From: Hysterangium stoloniferum
Lineage: Eukaryota > Basidiomycota > Agaricomycetes > Hysterangiales > Hysterangiaceae
Reading direction: 5' to 3'
DNA length: 64,000 bases
Assembly (NCBI GenBank): GCA_015178975.1
Contig: WHVD01000071.1
Span: 186,001 to 250,000, forward strand
The position numbers and the translations under genes were made by a program. The notes under the pieces are model-generated. The model was not told where the DNA came from, did no database searches, and saw only the letters and a program-made list of their open reading frames with translations. How positions within the stretch are numbered: position 1 is the first letter of the stretch; every line of letters begins with the position of its first letter. Below, piece after piece: positions 33,699 to 43,690 of this stretch.

Positions 33699-34531
33699 TG
33701 TTATGACAATTCCTGCCAGACTCCAGGCACTAACTTATGCACACCTGCACCCTATACACACCAATTGTCAGTTTCCCAGAATTCCTGCCAGACTCCGTAT
33801 GTCAGACTTGTCCACGTTTGACTTCATTACGTCATGTATCAGTCACCAGAATATCCGCTGGACTCCGTCCCTGTCTATGTCCAACTTTGTCCCACACATC
33901 AGTCACAGGACCCTGCTCGGAAAACCTGTCATCCCTCTAACTGAGCCCCATTCCCATTTTAGTCAAATGACCTGTCACAATTCAGACTCCACTCCCGCTC
34001 CATTTCCTGTTATGGTTTATGACCTGTCATGATTCGGACTCTGCTCCGTTCCATCCCATTCCTAACACCAAATTTTGTGTTTACTTATCTCGTTTTATGT
34101 TTGCTAGTTTCATTTTCATTATTACTGGATTTGGTATGTTATTCATTCCACAGTCTATATAGTCTGGCAGATGTTGTACATACAATATAGTCAGAAAATC
34201 AGCTTAGATTCTTTCCAGTAATCTAGTACATTTTCCACTTTAAACTCCTCTTTGAATTACACCGCTCTCGCTAGTCGGAGCCCATGGGCTCCAATGAATC
34301 TATCTCTCAACCTCCAACTTATCTTTCTCGACTCCCCAACCTCTCGACCCATGACCTCCAACCTACGACCCCTCAACCCAAGAACTCCGCCTGGACTCTC
34401 CGGGATGTCCATCCACTTGTTTGAAATTGGACAGCACGATCTTGCGAGGGCACAGCCTATAAGCTGAAGCCAAGTCCTACCAGATTTTCTGCAGGTTTCT
34501 CTGGAAACCCATCATGCACGTACCCTTAACA
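33699..34531 (+). mobile_element. Solo LTR of Gypsy family L2, 833 bp
   Basis: Begins TGTTATGACAATTCCTGCC and ends GTACCCTTAACA, flanked by CAAAG on both sides (33694-33698, 34532-34536). Removal restores GKAIYENDGF in the host frame. It is homologous to the LTRs at 56652-57437 (inverted) and 59240-60059, and shares the TATAAGCTGAAGCCAAGTCC segment near its 3' end. Confidence 0.95.
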
Positions 34532-34887
34532 CAAAGCTATCTATGAGAATGATGGTTTTACATCATTCAGCATCCTCAGTAAAAATACAAAAAGGTACTA
34601 TATCACAACACCTTGAAGAGAAGATTCAGTCAGTTTCAAGCCCATCTTCATATCCTAGTGCTGTTATATATATGCTACAAGGTGGAATTAAAGCTCAGGA
34701 AGAGTTTCAGAAAATACAAAAAAAAGTCTTGGCTGATCACCATATTCTTGTAAACTACAATTCTTCAGCAACACTGCCTCAAGCCACTCTAAATCCTACT
34801 ATCTTTTCTCTATTTCCATCAGAGAAACAATTTTGGCTTACAAATCCCAGTAGACTGGATATTCAAGATTATATTTGTATATCACCT

Positions 34888-35331
34888 AGTATGCTCTGTA
34901 TCCCAACCCCTTCCCAATTTCTACATAATCCCACCCTTCAGAGAATTCAATTAAAACTGGGATTTTCTATGCAAAAAAACTCTATACCAAGCCTGGTTCC
35001 AAAGGTTGAGTGATAGTAATTGTAGGAAGAGATTAACATGTGGAAGAGGATGCAATGTGATATCCCAGACCTGTATAACAGATATGATGTCTCAGTTGAC
35101 GTGAAGAGAGAATTGACTAGAATTGACTGATGTACCTGTCTACCAAAGTGTTAATGTGCTAGCGGCAAATACTAAGCATGAAGAAAACGTACCTCAGTTG
35201 ATGCAAAGGGAGAATCGACTTAAGTGTTAGATGTGAAAGAAAGCTGAGTATTTATGTCAAAGAAAAGCAATAGAAAGGAAAAAAAAACAAGATGCCAATG
35301 CCAGGTAACATGTTGGTAAGACTGAAAAACA
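34888..35331 (+). repeat. Fragment of repeat R joined to the second copy of the 330-bp direct repeat
   Basis: 34888-34998 matches 46060-46160 (repeat R) and 35000-35331 matches 28893-29224. The abrupt change of homology at both ends marks rearrangement junctions directly after the Mutator-like pseudogene. Confidence 0.65.
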
Positions 35332-35387
35332 TGCAACTCTCATGTGCAACTATGACATGTGCAACACTGCTCTGAACCTTCTCTCTG

Positions 35388-36318
35388 GGGTGACCTTATA
35401 AACCCACTCTGATGTGGGAATGTTACATTAGGTGACATTAGGCAACAGCTCCCACATGCTTTGTAATACATATTCACATCATTTGTGTCACATTTGTTTC
35501 ATCACAGCATCAAATAAAGTTTGTTTTCATCCAATATTCACATTATTATGACAGCAGAAGCAGTGAAACTAGCTATCAAGTGACTCCTCACTGAAAAAGT
35601 ATACACTGCAAACCCTCATTGTTTCCAGTTCCTAGGTGACACTTGGAAGGAATGGTTGAAACCACAATCTCAAAAGACCAAATGGCATCTGAAAAAACAT
35701 TATATTCCCAGTATGTTTCCATGTCTGCTAGAATTGAGAAACTATATTATGTACCATATTCAGAAAAACATATCACATGGTGAAGTAAACATTTGTGGAA
35801 AGACACTTACAAGTGTGACCATGCTGGTTCATACCATTGTCAGGCTAACAATGATGGAAGTCCTAGCAAACGGCGTGAATGCAATACAAATATTAAATGG
35901 GATTGCAATGTGAAGGTACATATATATCACAACTTGTGGATGCGACAGGTGCAGGTTGAATATCATTGGATGCATAATGGTCATGGTCCATATTTTTAGT
36001 GCATTGATAATGTTTTCTTATAATTGAAGCTTTGAATGATATGAAAGCTTCGAGGCTCTAGCTTATCTGAGAAAGTATATTTTATTAGATAAGCTTGGCT
36101 AAACAACAACTATGTAGAATATACAACTTTTTATTAATACAATAAAGCTTGATAATTAACTTGATAACTTTTTGACGATGAAAACGAACTTTATTTGACG
36201 CTGTGACGAAACAAACGCGACAAACGACGCGAATATGTATTACAAACCATGCGGGTGCTGTCGCCTAATGTCGCCTAATGTAACATTCCCACATCGGAGT
36301 GGGTTTATAAGGTCACCC
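35388..36318 (+). mobile_element. Mutator-type element, 931 bp, 9-bp target duplication
   Basis: Starts GGGTGACCTTATAAACCCAC and ends with its inverse. The inverted repeats run about 160 bp each (35388-35546 and 36168-36318). Flanks are TTCTCTCTG (35379-35387) and TTCTCTCCG (36319-36327), a 9-bp duplication with one change, the hallmark of Mutator-like elements. The interior encodes a FAR1-like domain fragment. Confidence 0.9.
35557..36000 (+). pseudogene. FAR1-like zinc domain fragment inside the 931-bp element
   Basis: Two overlapping frames, one frameshift apart. The first reads CFQFLGDTWKEWLK and KWHLKKHYIPSM. The second reads YKCDHAGSYHCQANN, ECNTNIKWDCNVKVHIY and VQVEYHWMHNGHGPYF, matching the C-H-A-G...GC..K....V.Y.W.H.GH pattern of FAR1/MULE DNA-binding domains. 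No DDE domain follows, so the element is a deletion derivative dependent on an outside transposase. Confidence 0.7.
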
Positions 36319-36359
36319 TTCTCTCCGTTCTCACAATATTTTACCTTACAGCACCATCT

Positions 36360-37195
36360 TATATCCGCCTATGAAATATTCCAACCAGTCTGATTCTGAC
36401 GCACACCATTCCACATTGGGATTTCCTGGTGAATGGCGAAGGAATAATCGATTTGACTCTGAAGCTGATAGCTGGATCTTCCGAGTCCGTATGTACCACA
36501 TTGCGCAGCTTGATACCATCTCCATTCTCGTTTCTCTCCTTTCGCATTGTGACACAATGCGCGGCTCAACCAATCACCAATCCACGAGATACCAGCTTGA
36601 GCATTTATATCTCACTCGGCATTCCTTCCTTTGCGTGGTCACCACACCTTGCACTCGTGTGTCGGTAGGGTTCTAATTAGATCCCCACGTCAGTGTTGGG
36701 GTCACATGGTTAGCCTGACAAAGGTCATGTACAATCAATCGGGCACATTTCTTATTCGTTCCTCTTGTATAATGCCGAGACATCTCAACCAACCTATCTG
36801 AGGAGCTCAATAGCGGCGCTTTTATTTCACTCACTTCTCAACAACAATGTGCTGCTGATTAACCAGCTGAATGTTTTTCTTCGCTCATGGATTCCTTTTT
36901 ACACTACATTCTCTATTTTCTGTGGTCCAGCTTTGTCTTAAATTCGCATATGAAATTACCACACCAATCTAGTTCTGACTCAAATGAGTCCATATTGGCC
37001 GCAGTTGTCAGATGGGGAAAATTAATTGCCATTGCGCTGAAGCCAATAATATCTGGTGCTTCTGACCCGGAATTCGGGTACAACGCAGCTCACGATCTCA
37101 ATACCGTCCCAATTCTTGCTTGTCTCCTTACACATCCAGACGTCAAGACACAATGCACAGCGCATCAACAACCGGGTCACCATTAAGTGTCTTGA
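36360..37195 (+). pseudogene. Two tandem, diverged M-family exon copies
   Basis: At 36370-36680 the frame reads IPTSLILTHTIPHW and GIIDLTLKLIAGSSES. At 36900-37190 another copy reads GKLIAIALKPIISGASDPEF and NTVPILACLLTH. Both align with the ELTLKLIAGPSDPES...ILVSL block of the close copies. Between them YSFLLYNAETSQP matches the later M exon, so the order of exons is kept. These are older duplicates than those at 5, 41 and 52 kb. Confidence 0.5.
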
Positions 37196-38308
37196 ACATT
37201 TAGTTTTCCCCGGCCTCTCTTTCCTCTTGTTGGTGGCCACATTTCAATGATATATGGGTAGCATCTCCTTCGAACTCCATATCAGAGTTGGAAAAATGCG
37301 GTTTGATCTGGTGAACGTTGTGCTCAATAATTAGAAACCATTTTCAATGAGATATCGCTGGCATACTTGGAACAAACTAAGAGGAGGATCTCATTGCCTT
37401 TATAGTTCGCTTTAAAGGAAGATTAACCATTGCGTCAACCTGCATAGTTTGAGGGAATCTCAGAGTGCATACAATAACTTGTTATCCTTATTACAACTCT
37501 GTTCTGAGTCCCTGATGGACACTGGATCGGTGGTACCTTTAACCTTGTAGGAGGTATGTTGTGGGACTACAAATACATCTCACAGGCAACAAATGTTCCT
37601 GGACCATTTTTGAACCAGCCTGATACTGGGCCACCGTTGCCATTGTCTTTGGAAGGGATTCCGGTCCTTTTGCATCATACCAAAGTGATATTGTCTAGAT
37701 TGCCACCAATCGCATTCTGAATAAAGATCCTTCCTTGTCCATTAGTTATCCAAAGAGAATGGGAAGAATATTCTTATTGCCCTCCTACATCACTGAAGAT
37801 TATCACCACAATCATGACATTATGATACATTACCTTGGCAAGTGTCTTACATTCCGCGCAATTTTGATATACCAATAGCCCATGATGAGCTGAAACGTTG
37901 GTATGGACTCAGAGTAGCTTATTAATTCTCCGACTGACAAATGATCAAATTATGTGGCCCAATGAAATTTACCTTGAGAGCTCTGGTCTTCCTCTCTGTC
38001 TTGTTCAGACACTCCACAAAATTCAAGCCGATTGATATGGCGAGAGTGAAGGAAGAAATAATGTCGCGTCCCATTAACCCGACTAGACTAACACTTGCCC
38101 TGGGCTTCTCCTCATTGAAAGTGTTGATAAAATTAAACAGGCAGCGTGCACTCTCGCCAGAAACAGTTTGAGGTTGAAAACACCAACTTAAAAGCAGCAG
38201 GGGTAAGCATAGCTCGGACTGCATGTATATAATTCATGGCAATGCCATGTCTCCAAACCAGACAAGTCATTTTGCTTTCCACTCTGACCCTCAATAACCC
38301 CCTAAATA
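37196..38308. other. Unassigned, gene-remnant-like; right end is S-family upstream DNA
   Basis: Around 37570-37880 one plus frame reads CSWTIFEP...FGRDSGPFASYQSDI and LLPSYITEDYHHNHDIM with stops, suggesting a decayed coding exon I cannot name. From about 38070 to 38310 the sequence resembles the S-family upstream region also seen at 44260 and 49440. Confidence 0.3.
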
Positions 38309-38572
38309 CTATATTATGGTGACAATTTTCAGAACTATTATTAGATGTTGTAAACCGTCAGCGGACGGCGCAAGAAAGCAGTAAGGTAACAAAATCCATT
38401 GCAGCCCAAATAGTTCAAGAAAGGTGAGATGCTTTTGTTTACAAAGGCAGGGATGACATGCTGTGAATCCTGTGTAATAACAGCCACAACCCTGTAGCAC
38501 ACTCCGACTGACTGCACCATAAAATCCCGACACTCCCTTTCTAGTGTATGTAAGTACGACTGCCCCGCACAA

Positions 38573-39160
38573 ATGTCTTCTTTCAACGAGGCAACTATGG
38601 GGAATCACGATGAGGCAACAATTCAGAGCTACCTTGAAGGCGTTGAGGAGAGACCACCCTTATTTTCCCCAGGTGTATTGAGTTCAGAGGAACGGAACGA
38701 GATCATTAAGACGGGGATGAGAGAGATATTCAGGGAGAAGCTTCGAGAACGATGAGGTTGTAACGAACCCGCCCATTATTTATATTATCTGGCCGCCGAT
38801 GACGAGCAGCACATACAACTGTCTGCAAACCATAAACAGATCTGGGTTGACGCGTGGGTGAGTACAGTATAATGCTATTTCTATGTGACCTGTGTCACAT
38901 GCGGCACATTTCAGTCTCAAGGAGAAACGAGCTACCACGACCCACTCACCGTTGGTAATATATCCACCAATAACATGTCCGACGTCAGCCCGTCTCGCAG
39001 TCATGTCGAGAATTGGGGAATTATCTCTCGGAGTCATGGGACATCTTCAAGCGTTGGAAAATGCCCCGGGTGTTACTGTGGACTCTGTTTGGAAAGGATT
39101 GAAATGAACGTCCTTCATAGTGCAAAGAAAGCTTCGCTGATGGCCAAGCTGACAATATAA
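38573..39160 (+). pseudogene. S-family gene, two-exon copy with one nonsense codon
   Basis: Starts MSSFNEATMG, core GVLSSEERNEIIKTGMRE. A TGA at 38753-38755 lies where the 3785 copy has TGG (W). Reading through gives QIWVDAW and then a GTGAGT donor at about 38852. An acceptor TTTCAG lies near 38911, and the second exon ends within 39107-39160 depending on frame; one frame gives GELSLGVMGHLQALE, another a cysteine-rich KCPGCYCGLC. Comparison with 49720 did not settle the frame. Function unknown. Confidence 0.5.
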
Positions 39161-39912
39161 GGGTAAATCATAAGTCGGTTATCTCAAGATGCTGCCTTGA
39201 GCAGGTTTCTACGCAGCCGTCTAACGCTACCAAGACTGGGAAGAATACACCAAGAGACTATCGATTTAATGAGGTAGGGATGACTCAGCGTCAAGGTTGA
39301 ATATACTCGAAATTCCGACATCTTTGTAGACCCACATATCCGCTTCAGATTGAAAGAAGAGCCCCAATGGTGTTAAATGACTGGTTACCGGTGTCTTTAC
39401 TTTGTATACGGTAGCAAAGGTCACACTACTTGCGTTATGCCATCTTTGGCTTCGGCCTTCATATGGTTTTCCGGTGGCTATTGATTGGATAGGAATAGGT
39501 CAACTGCGATTAAGCCATCACGTTACAACATTTTAGTCAAGTCACCGCTACACACTAATTTTGATGAGGTTGCATCAACATTTATCATACACATCGCACA
39601 TTATCTATCAGAATTTCGTCACTGCTTTCCCATGTATATATCGTGGAAGCAATCTGCCACGTGCGTCAGCTCTCTGTAGAGGAGCTCATGGCGATCGGTG
39701 GATGCATTGAATTCGGTTACAACCGTGCGTCGCGACATCACAACATTTCATCTATCCCACGAAAATCATAACTGACTACATCACCCACAACCACCTGCCA
39801 TTTATGAATATCAGATGCGGCTTCTCGTGTGTTGTATCCACCAAGCTGCATGGTTTCGAGATGTTGCTAGAGCTATATTGAAGGTTTAGTGGACAACACA
39901 AATATGCAGATG

Positions 39913-40128
39913 TGTAATCACGTCGTCAATAGGGATCACTGGCGGTCACACAAGTTGACAGGACCACGGTGTATTGTCCAGAGCAGAACAAGATACAGGC
40001 AAGTGCAGCGTACGGTAAGATCTAAGGTCCTGAAAACTTCCCGGCTACTTATACCGTAAAACGCGGTGATTATGTAATCACGTAAAACTAAAGGGTCCGT
40101 GCGTAAGACTGGGGGCACCAGGATTACA
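39913..40128 (+). mobile_element. Short TG...CA element, 216 bp
   Basis: Ends TGTAATCACG and CAGGATTACA give 7-bp inverted termini (TGTAATC/GATTACA). Flanks are AGATG on both sides (39908-39912, 40129-40133). The paralogous locus at 50675-50695 lacks it and has one AGATG, a direct empty site. No coding capacity. Confidence 0.9.
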
Positions 40129-40224
40129 AGATGGCGTCATTGTCACTTCATATTGATTGGAGGACAGCACATTCCCTATTTTGGAGTATTTACTGCTTGA
40201 AAACCTTCTTAGATGACAGCACGC

Positions 40225-40392
40225 TGTTGAAATAGTAGATAGAAGGACACAGAAGTCACCAGAAGTGACCAAACTCAGACTCAGACTCAGACTCAAACTC
40301 GAATGACCGGCGGTGGTAGATTGCCAACACGCAGATAGCACTACGGTAAGTACATGTGGGTACATATGGGTCCAAACCACACACAACGAACA
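40225..40392 (+). mobile_element. Short TG...CA element, 168 bp
   Basis: Begins TGTTGAAATAG and ends CAACGAACA, flanked by CACGC on both sides (40220-40224, 40393-40397). The paralogue at 50760-50780 reads straight through one copy of CACGC. It includes a GACTCA-type run. No coding capacity. Confidence 0.88.
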
Positions 40393-40721
40393 CACGCTTC
40401 TCACCTATCACATCAACCAGCTGAATGCGGTTTCTTCGCTCATTTGCCCATCGTAAGGTATGTTCACAATATTTTACCTGCCAGCACCGTCTTACATCCG
40501 CCTATGACACTTTCCTACCAGCCCGATCTTGACGCAGACGCTTCCAAATTGGGATCTCCTAGCGTCTGGGGAAGGAATAATCGAGTCGACTCTAGCTGAT
40601 GAATTTGGCGGAATGTCTGAACAGGAAAAAGAGTAAGGTAAGGCCGGGACATCTCAGAGTCGATTTTATCGAGGTACGTAAGGGTCGAACTTGGAATATC
40701 TTCCATTGCTGCGTGTGGAAT

Positions 40722-41520
40722 TAATGATGTACTGTGAGTTGATTCGAATTTCTCAGTTGATAATAGGTCACTGGCAACACCCAGTGGGCATCGCAGCGAC
40801 AGTAAAAAAAGGATTATATGCGCTCTTACATTGGCTCAAACTATATAGCTGTGTGATTTTGAGAAATACAGCTCCAAAGTGAGTGATGAAAGGGAAACGC
40901 TATTGAACTGCCCCTGGTTTGGTTGAGATGTGTTGGCATTATCCAAGAGAGATGAATAGAAATTGTGTCCAATTGATGGTACAAGACCTTTGTCATGGCA
41001 ACCATTTTCTCCAACACGTATATGGAGTTCTAATTACACCCTACTGACACACCAGTGGAAGGTGTGACGACAACGCAGGGCAAGGAACACGCGGTGAAAT
41101 CAAGACACATGAGCCAGGAACGGATGGATTGTTCATTTATTGAGCTGCGCATTGTGTCACAGTGTTGAATGAGAGAAACAAGAATGGCGATGGAGTAGAG
41201 CTTGTGCACTGTGGTACAAGCGGATTCGGGGTCGGAAGGTCCAGCTATCAACTTCAGAGTCAACTGCATTATTCCATCACCAGACGTCGTCAGGAAAGCC
41301 CGACCTGGCCTCGTGTGCCGCACAATGAGACTGGTAGGACAATCATTTGTACAACAGATTGGGAATCGAAGCATGAGGTTAAATTCATCAGATGAAGTGG
41401 AGTGATCACTTGTTGTGCGGCTTGATCATGTCACAAGCAACATAAATATAACAATTGGGCTCACCTTTTTTTGGAAACACCACGAGTAATATCGTACCCG
41501 TGCTTGTATAGCCTAGGGTA
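40722..41520 (-). pseudogene. M-family gene, exon blocks, copy 2
   Basis: Matches 4745-5530 and 51355-52130. The longest ORF (41030-41374) contains CPTSLIVRHTRPGR, GIMQLTLKLIAGPSD and YSIAILVSLIQHCDTM. Upstream, YKHGYDITRGVSKKR ends at an AAAAAAG|GTGAGC donor near 41465. Unlike the other copies, the upstream sequence (41526 on) differs and continues into 41763, so this copy may retain more of the gene's 5' side. Confidence 0.5.
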
Positions 41521-41525
41521 GCATT

Positions 41526-41763
41526 GTTCCCGGTTGTCACATTCGTTCACCATACTGTGCCTTGCCAGCTCCACAGGATCTGGGCTGCTCAGAAGCTCGT
41601 CCGGCAAGCGCACTGTGACAAGTACGGTCGTGTGAGGGCAGTTCCTGAATTTAATGAAATTTAAGGAGGTATGAGAGAAAGAGTGGTGCAACGTACTGCG
41701 TACTAGATGAGCCGCCCCAGATGCCCCTAGATGACGTGTCTGCATAGACTTCTGTATTTGCAC
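41526..41763 (-). CDS. Possible upstream exon of M-family copy 2
   Basis: On the minus strand the frame PHTTVLVTVRLPDELLSSPD and VELARHSMVNECDN runs directly into CYPRLYKHGYDITRG. A TTCAG acceptor lies near 41652 and a GTACGC donor candidate near 41705. The phases do not join cleanly, so the model is incomplete. No domain recognised. Confidence 0.35.
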
Positions 41764-41823
41764 AAAATATAAATCTAATCAATGACACAGTATAATTAAG
41801 GAATCACTACCTTGTCCGTATCC

Positions 41824-42280
41824 ATGGCTATTGATCCCTTCACTGACCATCGCGGTGGGGGTAGCGCTAGCGTGCGGGGGGTCCCAAAGCCAAGGTCTTC
41901 ACCTCCTGACTTCCCTGGCTTCAAATATCAGGAAATATCTTGTTAGTTGTGACTTATTTTAATACCACATGAAACACAAAAGTGACGACCACCCTCGCGG
42001 TCGCAGCTCCTAAAGTGACACCAAGCACAAGGTCTCCGACCGATGGACATCCCAGGCGTCCTTGCCGGGACGAAACCGAATCTGACGGGTCGCCTGCATC
42101 AATTCACAACCCTAAGAGCCAGAACCGGTATAAAGAACACGGTGATAGTTCGCATGTCGCAAACAATCCGTCCTCCGGGGCGGGAACGTCTTCAGATTGC
42201 AGGTGAATCCCGTCGGCTATATTTCTTACACCAACTAACATTGACTTCTTAGCAGAAAAAAGCGTTTCAAACATAAGTAA
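41824..42280 (+). CDS. Tentative three-exon gene, 121-aa basic Ser/Pro-rich protein
   Basis: Exons 41824-41941, 41983-42202 and 42253-42280 give one frame from MAIDPFTDHRGG to a basic end RKKRFKHK. Intron 2 (50 bp) is convincing: GTGAAT donor, ACTAAC branch site, TTCTTAG acceptor. Intron 1 (41 bp, GTTAGT...AAAG) is short. Composition suggests a disordered protein with a possible nuclear-localisation tail. Single copy here. Confidence 0.35.
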
Positions 42281-43690
42281 TTAACAGCTCAGCATAATTT
42301 GGAAAGAGAAAGGCGAGGCGAGACAAGACCTTTAATAACAGAGGAGAACCGCCAACACGGTTAGACAAGTATGATTTCGTGTCATTAATCTTGGTAGTTA
42401 TACTTACCTGTTACCATCTAGGCAAGTGACTAGTGTCTCAGTGCGACAGAACCTACGCCTGAACTGAGGTGGAAACAGGTTGGAAAGCCAGTCCCGCATG
42501 TCCAACCACCCATCGCAACATTCGGCAAAGACACTTGGCAGACCTCTAGATGGAACCATTGCCTCGGGCTGCGCCTCCATCACAATGTAACCGACTACGG
42601 AAAGAGAAGCAAGCCGATTAAACAGGGGCAGAAGCGAGAGCAGGGGGAAGAGGGGTAGCGGCGGACGAATAGTAGGAGCAACGGCGGACGAGGAGTAGTG
42701 GCAGCGGGCAGACATAATTCTTTCTTTTCCAGTTCTCCTCCTTTTTCTTCTTTCTTTGGATATTTCTACTTCTTTATTTTCATCCATTTCTCTGGTTAAT
42801 GGGCTAGTGGGGTCACTCGGTTGGTTCTGGCTCGTGTCTTTGAGAACGGGGTGCGTTGTTTTATAACCTTTCTCGACATACTGACCCATTCATTATCGTT
42901 CAGCTGTGTCTGTTTGTGAGTACTGTGTCTTCAGAGTTTCCTAGGCGAAATACCTGCTGTGCAAGCACTTGAGACGTCACTGAAGAGGTCCTGCGTGGTG
43001 GATAATTAAACGTACGTCCATCTCTTAAACCGTCATAGTCCTTTCTAATTTTATGTTCCCTCTTTCTTTGTGTTTCAGCGGCTTGGTAACGGGGCATCCA
43101 CGCAAGGCCTTGCTTGCAATTCCTGACTGCTGAAGTACGTAGCATTTCATTTGTTTTGGTCTCGTCTAACGCAATTTCTTCAGTCCCGTAACCGAGGCAC
43201 GACTGCGTCGGCATCCACTTCTGCCAATTCGACATAGTACTGAGCCGACTCAAGATTGACTGGTGGACCTGAGGCAATGTTCAAAATTAACACCCAGTGA
43301 GTTGTTTATTATCCTATATATTGCGTAAGTTAGAGACTAACACCTCCTCTATACACCTATATATTTCTTTGCAGGAAGTCAATATCGGGGTGCTAACTCC
43401 GATTTCGTCGGGCTTTCTTGGCTTCGACCCCGCCCTCCCGCGACAGCTCTGTTAGCGGCCTACCTCGGACTGTATCAGCTGGGATGCGTAAAATACGGCG
43501 AATGGCGGCCCTGAAACGATGTAACTGTAAGTTCCTCTCGGTCCCGTGCAGTGATTTTTTCGTCCTGAGCTCATCCGATCTGCAGCGGTCCCAACTCACG
43601 CTTTGGTTGTCCATCGCCAGCACTTCCCCTCTGTGGCCGTCTCAGAGTGTAACATGGTTATCAGCCCTACCGAAACTCTGGTAAGCTTCC
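42281..43690 (-). CDS. Tentative multi-exon gene, partly resolved, convergent with the 41824 gene
   Basis: The last two exons are supported: 42408-42889 (ending LFPPQFRRRFCRTETLVT then DGN) and 42281-42329, joined by a 78-bp intron with a GTAAGT donor at 42407, a CTAAC branch site and an AAAG acceptor; the stop is at 42281-42283. Upstream open blocks at 42900-43277 and 43393-43613 (MDNQSVSWDRCRSDEL start) are likely earlier exons, with unresolved joins. The exon containing LFPPQFRRRF has a relative at the right window edge (LLPPEFRCTF). No domain recognised. Confidence 0.4.

Larger units (their letters stand above)
30569..34887 (+). pseudogene. Mutator-like transposase with GCM/WRKY-type zinc domain and C-terminal cysteine-peptidase-like domain
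   Basis: The N-terminus (30569-31306, 245 aa) has YQFTHSEYEALN and WATTVLGGNKHH, then a zinc-binding pattern CKCLGIIHCKNPDC, NCGCDCGC and GGTHLHKRP, as in WRKY-GCM1 domains of MULE transposases. The DDE region has GYWRMSDWVLMVSS and VDFSQAQANGF. After removal of the solo LTR at 32199 the frame goes on to GYQWKENSCWLDTSLEL and, later, VGKAIYSPSIQYFTSMF and GKAIYENDGF. That resembles a cysteine-peptidase fold with Cys in NSCWLDT; the usual histidine appears as tyrosine in QYFTS. Several stops and frameshifts make it a pseudogene. The 3' end meets repeat R at 34888. Confidence 0.75.
39161..40500. repeat. Non-coding part of the S-family repeat, copied at 49100-50880
   Basis: Sequence is closely collinear with 49100-50880 apart from two short insertions here (39913-40128 and 40225-40392). 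No ORF is conserved between copies. A short CAGACT-type run lies at about 40275-40297 inside the second insertion. Confidence 0.7.

Noticed and set aside
28893-35331. The 330-bp direct repeats as LTRs of the element carrying the Mutator-like gene
   Set aside because: No TG/CA ends, primer site or target duplication, and DNA transposons do not have LTRs; more likely dispersed repeats.
40275-40297. Telomere-like repeat
   Set aside because: It is a short CAGACT-type run inside a 168-bp insertion, not a TTAGGG array.
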